Origin: Zygnema cylindricum
Lineage: Eukaryota > Streptophyta > Zygnematophyceae > Zygnematales > Zygnemataceae
NCBI GenBank assembly: GCA_037447655.1
Contig: JBBHKE010000417.1
Span: forward strand, 1-64,000
DNA length: 64,000 bases
Direction of reading: 5' to 3'
Shown: piece by piece, positions 55,527 through 64,000 of the stretch
Layout: each line of letters begins with the position of its first letter
How positions within the stretch are numbered: position 1 is the first letter of the stretch
Translations under genes and position numbers: made by a program
Notes under the pieces: model-generated
Databases searched by the model: none
What the model was told of the DNA's origin: nothing
Seen by the model: only the letters and a program-made list of their open reading frames with translations

Positions 55527-55987
55527 GGTCTCACATGCTTCGTCATTTGTTGTCCTACGTGAATCACGTTTGTGGTCCCAGGTGAATCGCGTTTGTCGAC
55601 ACGACTTGAAATTTATGATCATAAAACGTACCGTACCAAATATTTCCGAAATGTTAAGACGTTTCCAATCAATGATTATAGAATTGTCCCGTAGCATACA
55701 ATTCTAAAATATCCGTATGATTCCAAAAATACCGTACCATATATTTTTCGAAGTATCCAAACCAGATTCATTCTGATTGATTCGGGGATTCTAATTGTCT
55801 ACTGCGTGACCCGTGTCGGTCGCTACTCCGTAAAACTTGCAAAGGTACATTACACTCTACTGTACTTTTCCTAGTGTAAAACTAATAAAGGAAAGGATTA
55901 CATAAAACTACTTATAAAATATTTTAAGTCCTTTTGATCTCCTCTCACAACTCTATCTACTAAATATAAAGATTTTAATTTTCAACA
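55527..55987 (-). repeat. CopC 5' LTR, outer part
   Basis: Matches 30863-31322 of the 3' LTR (for example CACGACTTGAAATTTATGAT, GTACCGTACCAAA). Ends TTCAACA at 55987, where CopB RT resumes. Confidence 0.83.
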
Positions 55988-57000
55988 GAAGGATGAGATA
56001 ATTTACATTGCTGTATATGTGGATGACTTATTATTAATAAGTAAGTCAATGGATGGAATAAACCACATTAAAGTGGCTTTAAGGTCTTTGCTTGAAATGA
56101 AAGACCTTGCAGAGGCCAAATATATCTTAGGTATACACGCAGAAAGAGTTAGAATTAAAAGGCTCATTATGTTGACTTAGGAAGAAGCAATAGCTAATAT
56201 GCTGGATAATTCGAAATGAACGTTATGAAAGCATTTGTAACTCCCATGGAATTCAGTCACAAATTGGAAGGAAGTGATTCAGATTTAGGGATAATGGTTA
56301 GTGAGAGTCTAGAGACAACGGAGGAAGAATTTATGGCCTCAAAACCATATAGATAAGTACTTGTAAGTTTGATATATTTTATGAACTATACGAGACCTGC
56401 TGTAGCAGCAACTGTGGGAGTCTTGAGTAGAAGTCTGCAGAATCCTCAAAAAGCAGACTAGGAAGTAGCAAAAAGGGTGTTGAGATATCTTGCAGGTACT
56501 CAAAATCTTAAGTTTGTACTCGGAGGAGGAGAAGTGAAAATACAGACGTGGAGCGACGCTAGCTATGGGGACATGCCAAGCCAAAAATCTACAATCAGTT
56601 TTCTTCTTAATATTGTAGATGGAACTTGCTGTTGGAGTAGCAAATTACAAAAGTTTGCAGCTCAATCTATAATAGAGTCAGAATACACTGTAACAGCTTC
56701 TACCCCCAAGGAGCTCCTATAGGTTAAGTTTATTTTACAAGAACTTGGGTATATGCAAACAAGCCCTCAATCTGTCTGGTGTGACAGCCAAGCAGCCATT
56801 GCCATTCCCTCTAACCCTGCCATCATTTTAAAAGGAAACACATGGATCCTAGACTTCACTTTGTCAAAGAAAAAATGCTTGCAAAAGTCATTAAATTTTA
56901 TTATTTACCAGATAACAAGATGGTGGCTGACATGTGAACTAAAGCCCTTCCTGCTCCTAAGTTGGAGTTCTACAAAGAGGCTATTGAACTAAATGGGTAA
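55988..57000 (+). pseudogene. pol: CopB RT end and RNase H (resumed after CopC)
   Basis: Resumes with EIIYIAVYVDDLLLISKSMD (YVDD intact) and EAKYILGIHAERV. After stops come NYTRPAVAATVGVLSRSLQ, TWSDASYGDMPSQKST and CCWSSKLQKFAAQSIIESEY. HHFK is altered to AIILKG. Near 57012-57023 AGATTTAGGGGAG is the polypurine tract. Confidence 0.8.
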
Positions 57001-57023
57001 TTGAGTCTTAAGATTTAGGGGAG

Positions 57024-58005
57024 TGTTAAAATTTGAAATCTTTCGTTAAGTAAATAGAGTTATGAGAGGAGACTGAGGACTTAGAATATTTTCTATCTAC
57101 GACAGTTGTAATACTTACCTTTAATAGTGTGACAGTAGTAGATAGACTGTAGAAGTGTACTTTACTTCTACATGGACACCGGTCCACAGTGGGAGACGAT
57201 GTAGGTATTTTGGGGTAGCGACCGACACCCACATACGCATATCACAAATCATACGGGCTGGTTCAGCGAATCGGACGCACGAAGACTAATCCAAACATCC
57301 GAGAGAAAATTGTGAGATATCGAAAGTATGTCGTCAATGCAAACTGATTCGACGAACGCGATCAAAGTGGGGACCACAAATAGTAAGTGCGTCGTACGCA
57401 ATCAAGATGTTTGTACCACGAGAACAACATTTATCTAGACTTTTGTGATGAATGCTGACTAAGCATCACCAATATTAATTGTCTAGACATTATTTGTAAA
57501 TATCTAGCAAACAATTTTTTGGCGTTTAATGCATTAGAATTTAGTGTTACAGTGTTCATTTAGCGGCAAGTAGTAATTAGGGTTTTAGAAGTACTCACGG
57601 TACAGTGACGTAGATGTTGTATACTTTGTCCTAAGTCAAGATATTACTATAGTAGAACCACCCGAATTGGTGTGACCAGTAGATACTCTTTATGAAAATA
57701 TAGTTTAGAACTTACACAATTTTGAATCATCCAGTTTTGGGATTATGATATTTTAAGAGCTGTTTTAGGGAAACTTCCAAACATCATATCTTATGGTTTA
57801 AATGGTCATTTGGGCTGCAATTTAAGGAATTATTAGTCTATTGTGTTGTGTATCACTGTGAACAATTTGAGGAATATTGTTTTTTTGAGTCATATTTTGT
57901 GTCAGTTGAAAGTTGGCTCTTGAGTAGGTGCTTGATAGTTTTTGATGATTATCATGTCTACTTCCACTACTACTGCAGATTCTCCTCTTGCAACAGTGGT
58001 TGTAG

Positions 58006-58012
<7 letters not shown>
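57024..58012 (+). repeat. CopB 3' LTR
   Basis: 989 bp from TGTTAAAATTTG to GTAGAACAACA, similar to the solo LTR 27335-28258. From 57954 it carries the gag start ([19 protein letters not shown]), confirming that this family also begins gag in the LTR. Confidence 0.82.
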
Positions 58013-58090
<78 letters not shown>

Positions 58091-58210
58091 TATATGTATA
58101 TGTATATATATATGTATATGTATATATATGTATATGTATACAAGTGTATGTGTATATATATATATTTGTATACATACACATATATACATACATATATCCA
58201 TATATGTATG
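58013..58210. repeat. AT microsatellite
   Basis: An uninterrupted (TA)n run from 58013 to about 58088, then TATATG/TATACA variants. It starts at the last base of the CopB LTR. Long open frames here (Ile-Tyr repeats) are artefacts. Confidence 0.92.
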
Positions 58211-58410
58211 TTGTCATGTTGTATAACGTCGACGCATTTAAAATCGCATGTTAACAGCCTTTAAGACCGACGCCACACTAATTTTTATTTTGGTATGTTT
58301 GGTGGTGACAGGCCGTACAGATTTACGATGACGTTGTTAAACCCGCGCACATATTATATTCTGTACGCAAAGTTGTCAGGCGTCGTGGAACCCGCGAACA
58401 TATTGAAGTC

Positions 58411-58535
58411 CTCTCCAATTTCTCAGTGACTGCGACAAGTTTGAGAGTTGGAGAGAGAAGTTAGAGGTAGACTGCCTCGGCTTCTTTATTTCTATTCAGA
58501 CCTAGAAAATACTTAAAAACCATTAATTTCTACAT
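58411..58535 (-). repeat. Fragment of a CopA-family LTR
   Basis: On the - strand it starts TGTAGAAATTAATGG at 58535 and follows the CopA LTR for about 125 bp to the GAGAAATTGGAGAGG block, then stops. Truncated. Confidence 0.82.
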
Positions 58536-60556
58536 TGAGCGTGATGCGCGTGACGTCACAATGTCACAAACCCTAAACATCTGCAATACCTCCACATCGA
58601 CAATGTGGCGTGCAGATATTGCGAAGTGACAAAAACTGTTCAAAATGCGGGTGGACGTCTGAAATTGAAATTGAGTGGAAGTTTCGCAACATTTTGTGAA
58701 CCGTTTATGTGTCACATGTTTCGGACACGTCTACAAATGTCACTTTTTGAAGTAACAAGTTATTTGCGCTTACATTGGAATGCTCATAAAGATGTACGGA
58801 GAATCTCTGCTAGAAACTAAGTTACAAGATTAAAGTTTTGGTTACATGGGAAAGTGCCCTTAGACGCTCAGCTGTAGACTCTGAACTTAGTGAATTTTAG
58901 GTGAATCCTGAGCTCACAATTTCAAAAGCATAAGATTATTTTTGGAAGATTTGACCTTTGCTTTCAATATTTTCTTGTGAAATTGTCAGGATAGTTTTAG
59001 TGGCTATTTTTCTTGCCATTAAGCGTTCTGCTGCCTAGCTCTTACTTTCTTTCTTTGTAAATCTGCCTTGCAATTTAATCTACACGGCTCACGCCGAGGC
59101 CTAACCGGTTTCCCTTCACTTCTTCTCTCGTCCTATCAAGTGGATTGCTGCTCAGCCTTCTCTCTAAGGCTGTTGTTGAATCTTGGATTGTGATTGGACA
59201 GTTTTGGGTTTGCCAATGTGGTTTGCTTGGCGATTGCAGAATTAGGGTTACCTTTTCTTTGTTTATTTCATGGTCTGGCCGAATTTGGTTATCTCAGATT
59301 CGCTTGTTGTTTGTTGATTTCCAGCTTATGTGTGTTGAGATTTAGGTTAAGTCTTTATTAATTAAACTCTTGTAAGGAATATAAACTGACCTAGGAGCCT
59401 AGTGGCTATCCATTGGCTTAATATTCCTGTGCTCGTGAAATTGTCTCTTTTCCTATTTTTCCGCAATCTAAAATTGTCGAATTTTCCTATTTTCTGCAAT
59501 TTGAAATTGTTTTCTATTCAAATTTTTCTGCAATTCAAATTTGTCAATTTTACTATATTTTTTCCAATTTGAAATTTTTGTTTTTCCTATTTTTTTGCAA
59601 TTTTACTTTCTCAATTTTTCTATGTTTTCTACAATTAAAAATTGTCAATTTTTCTCTATTTTATTCGATTTAAATTTGACAGTATTTCTTTCTGTTTTTG
59701 CGATTTGATAATAAAACCTTGCATTTAGGTTTTTTCTGCCAAGTTATAATTGTTTGGCTGAAAAAAAAAAAAATCCTATAACTAGCTTTGCATTTTTAAT
59801 AACCAGAGCTTGTTAGTTGACATTATTATCTCGTTGGCCAGTTTTCGGCCAAAAATATATTACACTAACGTAGGTATTTGGTTTTGGTTTCCTCCACTCT
59901 CTTTGTTTTTTTTTAGCATCAATCGCTCACATTGTGACATACCTCATTAAGGAGTGGAGTTAGTGGAGCGGATCTCTTTTTGGGAGTTGTGCAAAACTTT
60001 GGTTGTAGGATACAACCTCAGTTCACCTTTGGCAATTACCAGGTTGCTAAGAGTGGTTTGTAAGTATTACAATGCATTGAGGGTGGATGCGCGTGTGAAG
60101 ATAGTTTCTTGATCGTTTAGAGGGTAGGTAAGTGGATTGGGTTCAATCGGACCCAATTGTATTTAGCATCTACATTGTCCACGCTTTCCATGTTTGCCAT
60201 CTGATCGTGAGTGGCCTTGTGTTTTTCTTGTTCTATGTTTGGCGTGGAATTTTCAGGTTAGATCTAGCCGTTGGTGGCCTTGGATATAACTATTTTCCGC
60301 CGGTGGAGCTTTAGATCTGCAACCTCGGGTACTTGTTTAGCCATTTTTTGCTTTTATAGGTCTGGCCCTTTGGCACTGCCCACTCGTTTGCATGGTTAAG
60401 GTTTCGCTAAAAGTGGTTGCCTGATTAGATCTGGCCATTGTGGCTCTGCTAGAGGCTTTTTTAGATTGTTGGTTACGTGTGTGGTGTGGTTGAGCATTTG
60501 GTGCATTGCGTATAAGTGTATCCGTTAATCGATTAGTTTTTATTTCAGTAACTTTT
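58536..60556 (+). other. Leader of Gyp2 and undetermined upstream DNA
   Basis: Non-coding. From about 59040 it parallels the Gyp1 leader: GGAATATAAACTGACC then CTAGTGGCTA, T-rich runs with CAATTTGAAATTG motifs, and scattered ATCT-GCC motifs (60250-60440). No LTR was recognised, so the start of Gyp2 is not defined. Confidence 0.5.
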
Positions 60557-62206
60557 ATGCCCACAGATTGGGATAATCTTGACTATTTATCTTGGTCAAC
60601 ACGTAGTGGGGGAACTTTCAGTTCGTCCAACTTCTATCAACCAAATTTATTAAATTCGGTTCTTTTTACGTTAAGTCCTTCAATTGCATCTAGATCCTCG
60701 TCTACCCGCTCAGATTTAACCACCGTGTCATCTTTATCCTCAATCTCATCCGCACTATCTGTGGAAGAGGATGTTAACCAAAGGGAACCCTATTTGGATT
60801 CCCTTTCTTTTTGGTCTCCGTTAGTACCGATTCAGGTTTTGACTTCAACTCACTCAATTCCTTCGATGGCCTCCACATCAGAGGGCCCTCCAAGTAAACT
60901 TCATTTTTGCTTTTCAAGAATGAAAGACATCATGAGTTTATCTCATTTTGGAATTTTATTTGATACCGAAATGCGAGATCTAGCTTTCTGTTACCAAGAC
61001 AAATTTGACATGGGTGTCTCTTTCTCACTTCTAGGACAGTACCTTCACGGTTGCGCCCTTACATTATATTCACGCAAGTATCATGGCATACTTGCAATGA
61101 CTGAATTTTCTCCACCGTTTGCCAGTATGCATGTGATCATAGGTCAAGCACAAATTCTTTATCAAGCGACAATGCTCGAGGTCTTAGAAGCACAAGGCAA
61201 TGTTCTTCATGCCGCAGTCGCATAGGTTCCCCATCGATATGACATTGCAGCACGAGCTGCTGTCCCGACACGACCTGGGATTACCATCCCATTTCAAGAC
61301 CCTCTCACGGTAATTTTTAATATATTTCAAGAAGAGTATCGTATGCAAAATTCGGAACAAGTTAAGGAATTAATGAATTTTTAGAGTAAACCGAGGAAAC
61401 TGCTCCTAGTTTATAAGCCTGCATCGAGACTTTACGGGAAGCGTTACATGATTTTATATCACATACTAAAGTTGTTCTGAAGTTTGTTGGACAGTTTCCT
61501 TTCCAATCGAAAAAATTTATTCAAAGTCATTTTCTGAAACATACGGTCTCAAATTTACCTTTGACCAGGCATCTCAATATGCGGTAGAATATGAAATGAC
61601 ATATTGTTGGTGGGAGGCCCACTATCAGCCAAAAGCACCTCAAAAAGAACCTTCCCCTTTCAATCCAGCAAACCCCCGTCACTTAAGGCTAAATAACCGG
61701 TCACCGAGGGTTCTAACTATGGGAACTCCACCAAATTAACCATCCAATCGAATTTGTTTCTGATGTGGTAAGATAGGGCACGATGCTCGGATGTGTCCGG
61801 ATAAATATGTGAATTGAACACTTTGCAAACAGACTTGTCATTTGGTGTATCGTTGTCACATAAAAAACCCTGAATTTTCATATCAAAATCAGATTCGAAA
61901 TGCGGGAATTCTAGCTAGATGAGCCAAACTAGTCCAACCGGTTAAAGAGCGTGAAAAAGATTCTCGACCTCAAGTGTCTCAGAGAGAAAAAGAGAGAGAG
62001 GAAATGCAAACTCAAATGGTCGCTATGATCAAAGACCAGTTTGCTGCCCTTATGGCTCAAATGAAACCGCCAACTCAACTAACTAGCATGGATCATATAG
62101 CTGTCCATCTTCCCACGCTAGCTAGTTGAGTTTTGCGAGATTTAACCATCCAAAAGTGAGCAACCACGTTTGAAAAGGGGACAGTTGATCACAATCGTGA
62201 GAGTAA
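59040..62206 (+). mobile_element. Gyp2: second Ty3/gypsy element of the Gyp1 type (5' part)
   Basis: Leader and gag homologous to Gyp1 in the same order and strand. Cut at 62206 by CopA2; its pol region, if present, lies beyond the window. By homology it may also carry the methyltransferase. Confidence 0.7.
60557..62206 (+). pseudogene. gag: Gyp2 gag
   Basis: Starts MPTDWDNLDYLSW; a Ser-rich stretch, then FSRMKDIMSLSHFGILFDTE and YQDKFDMGVSFSLLGQYL. A TAG at 61223 is followed in frame by HRYDIAARAAVPTRP and FQEEYRMQNSEQVKELMNF, so it is a single point break. Farther on, knuckle 1 has a stop (FCGK expected before IGHDARMC) and knuckle 2 reads CKQTCHLVYRC with an upstream CTLC. Homology ends at DHNRES where the CopA2 LTR begins. 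Confidence 0.78.
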
Positions 62207-63151
62207 TGTTGAAAAAAAGGTATTTTGTAGTCTCTCTTGTGACCTTACTACAACCCTCATACTTGTCGTAGTCACAGAGGATCTGCAGGCAGCCAAGGCT
62301 ACCTCTAACAGCTAAAGAGACAGACATATCACTAATATTGTTTTTGTAAAACATAGGCTGTCAGCTATGGGAATTGATCCAAGGACCTTTAGATGATCCG
62401 ATACAAAATAGCCGTGCGCCTTATCCAATAGGTCTTGGGGAATGATTCACGTATATGACACGATATTTATTTAAAGATGTACGACGCCGGATATTCCTTT
62501 CTAAACAAATTACGCGACATACCGGTTCGCACGAAATCGGACCGCACCAAATATCCGAATCGACATGTAATTTCGACGGACGAAATCAAATGTTCGGATC
62601 TGATCGAACGCCTCACAGTGGAGCCGGAGCGCCGGAATAGAAGTTTGGCGGTTTGCGAACCAGATGTCGGCGGATGACACGTGGCAACATATGGTTGGAC
62701 AGCGAATATTACGGGAGGAGCAACTACGGCTCTAGAACTGACACGCGTCAGCGGACCGGCCATGCCGTACTATGGTCGTACAAGAAGTACAGCATTACCT
62801 GTACCTTCTTGTACTTTACAGTTATATGGTTGGTCTAGTACCTTAAAAATAGGTATAGAGAGGTAACTTAAGACTAAGAATATATTTGGTTTTTCAGCCT
62901 CTCTCCGAGAGTGCACCTGTATTTATGGACCAACTTTAGTCAGCCATAACTTAATGCTCAGGTGGGCAAATTCAATGATTCTTTTTGCTGCGGACTCAGG
63001 GGAGTCCAGGCTACACAGGGGTGTAGTTGGTTAGAGTTTTTGCTTGCCAGGTTGGCACTTATTGATTTCCAGGGTCAAAATTGCAAATATTATCCTAGCG
63101 GCTTCATATAAGCTAGACATTCTGTGGACCAATGGAGGTCACAGAGTTTCA
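62207..63151 (+). repeat. CopA2 5' LTR
   Basis: 945 bp from TGTTGAAAAAAAGG to CACAGAGTTTCA. It shares with the other LTRs the ATGACACGTGGC motif (62684-62695), a GTAC hairpin (about 62764-62815), CTTTTTGCTGCGGACTCAGG and an antisense tRNA-like stretch (62350-62440, - strand). Confidence 0.78.
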
Positions 63152-64000
63152 AGTTATGGGCCCACCCTCTACGGTGCCAATTTATCATGGAACAGGGTTC
63201 ATTTGTTGGGAAACCATGATAAGGGGTGCACTAGTTGAAAAACGGCTATTGGGCATTGTGAGTGGTCGTGTGCGTCGGCCATCCGCAAAATTGGGAGTTC
63301 CACCAGGGTTTGGAGGATCTCGGTTCACAAGAGGATCTGCGAGGGCACGGGCGGAACAGGATGTTGGAGAGAGCATCGTGTCGGACATAGGGAAGGAGAA
63401 GGGGAAGGAGAAACTTACACCGATGCTTAGTAGATCAGTTTTGGCAGGAGGTGTTCAAAAAACCGAGGCTAATGATAGTGAAATATGGGATTTCAACAAT
63501 ACCGTGGCGACTCATTTTATTCTCGGGCGTCTCACCTAGGCAGTGGCTACACCTCATCTTCATGTAGACAAAGCGGACGAGTTGTGGGAGGCACTTGTCA
63601 ACATTTACAAGAGTGGTACGATTCAGCAGCAAAAGCTGGCAGATTAGAAGGTAGGGGCTTATGGGTACAAAAGGGGAAAGATGTTAGATTTTTGTAATGA
63701 CTTGGCCGGGTTATTTATGGAGTTAGAGAGTGCACGGAAAAAGGAGACCGAGAAAGAGAAGGTGAATGTTGATAAAACTCCCAGATGATTATGAAAACAT
63801 TGTTAACAGGGTTCAGGACTTGCCAGATCATCGATGGATTTGGAACTCCGTTGTGGGAATTATTTTGGTTCGGGAAAACACAATTGAGATTCGTAAAGGA
63901 GGAAAGAGTGTTCAGGCATTGGCTGCTGGAACTAATTGGGGAGATAAGGATTCCAAGAAACCTTATGGAAACTTTGGTGGAGGGGGAAGAGGAAATTAAT
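63132..64000 (+). pseudogene. gag: CopA2 gag (runs off the window)
   Basis: Starts MEVTEFQVMGPPSTVPIYHG in the LTR. Blocks: GTGFICWETMIRGALVEKR, SEIWDFNNTVATHFILGRL, then TAG at 63537. It continues in frame with HLHVDKADELWEALVNIYKS, a second stop, a frame change near 63760 and LPDHRWIWNSVVGIILVREN. A Gly-rich segment stands at the window edge. The zinc knuckle would lie just outside. Confidence 0.8.
63152..63165 (+). promoter_or_regulatory. CopA2 primer-binding site (half-tRNA type)
   Basis: AGTTATGGGCCCAC directly after the LTR: one base different from the site in CopA1, CopD and CopE. Confidence 0.6.

Larger units (their letters stand above)
30230..55987 (-). mobile_element. CopC: Ty1/copia element nested in CopB
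   Basis: Minus-strand element with 3' LTR 30230-31322 and 5' LTR 40903-41529 plus 55527-55987 (split by the array). Between them, in minus-strand order, are gag (39993-40962), protease/integrase start (now inverted, 35673-36361), integrase end, RT and RNase H (33517 down to 31323). CopD sits in the gag-protease link. The CopB flanks read GAGAGG on the left and GAAGG on the right, a plausible 5-bp duplication with one base lost. CopB RT joins across it. Confidence 0.8.
25256..58012 (+). mobile_element. CopB: Ty1/copia element, host of the large nest
   Basis: Plus-strand pieces 25256-25917, 27059-27334, 28259-30229 and 55988-57023, then the 3' LTR 57024-58012, together give gag end, protease, integrase, RT and RNase H in copia order. 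The gaps are other elements: two solo LTRs and CopC. Each gap closes in reading order, and three of the insertions have target duplications. The 5' LTR and gag N-terminus were not found. All coding parts are broken. Confidence 0.8.
62207..64000 (+). mobile_element. CopA2: Ty1/copia element inserted in Gyp2 gag (partial)
   Basis: LTR 62207-63151, primer site and gag, then the window ends. Gag resembles CopA1, so it is a related family member. The target duplication cannot be checked because the right end is outside. Confidence 0.82.

Noticed and set aside
57822-58264. Overlapping open frames on both strands with Ile-Tyr repeats
   Set aside because: They are translations of the (TA)n microsatellite; six-frame openness is a property of the repeat.

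Overview
The window is eukaryotic, AT-rich, repeat-packed DNA. I see no host gene that I can support. Almost everything recognisable is LTR-retrotransposon DNA of two superfamilies, Ty3/gypsy and Ty1/copia, plus a few short inverted-repeat (MITE-like) elements and simple repeats. A green-lineage host (streptophyte alga, bryophyte or similar) is the best guess. It rests on a gypsy Pol carrying a cytosine-methyltransferase domain and a PHD-like finger, on copia primer sites that match the anticodon arm of plant-type initiator tRNA-Met as I recall it, and on G-box/ABRE-like motifs in the LTRs. The species cannot be named from this sequence.

Layout. (1) 886-17851: gypsy element Gyp1 (+), with ~366-bp terminal repeats and a decayed gag, aspartic protease, DNMT3-like C5-methyltransferase, RT, RNase H, integrase and a half PHD finger. 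It is split at 7947 by copia element CopA1 (7948-15470), which is itself split by a solo LTR (12871-13918). (2) 17852-23279: no genes; dispersed repeats, two small inverted-repeat elements and a 10-N gap. (3) 23280-25255: gag fragment of another copia element (CopE) and an unresolved stretch with a 47-bp tandem repeat. (4) 25256-58012: a nest. Host element CopB (+) carries two solo LTRs and element CopC (-, 30230-55987). CopC contains CopD (-) in its coding region. CopC's 5' LTR contains a tandem array of four gag-only units sharing five LTRs (41530-55521). A 2.84-kb inversion (33518-36361) later cut through both CopC and CopD. (5) 58013-64000: an AT microsatellite, an LTR scrap, the leader and gag of a second gypsy element related to Gyp1 (Gyp2), and copia element CopA2 inserted in its gag and running off the window.

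How the parts work together. In an intact element Gag packages the RNA; protease, RT/RNase H and integrase copy and insert it. The methyltransferase and PHD-like finger in Gyp1 would add chromatin functions to that set. The copia elements all place the gag start codon inside the LTR and run gag codons through a half-tRNA primer-binding site. The array units keep Gag but have lost protease, integrase and most of RT, so they could only move with help from a complete relative. Several insertions are supported by 5-bp target-site duplications, which lets the order of events be read. Most coding regions are broken by stops and frameshifts; the longest open frame is a 532-codon gag fusion in the array.
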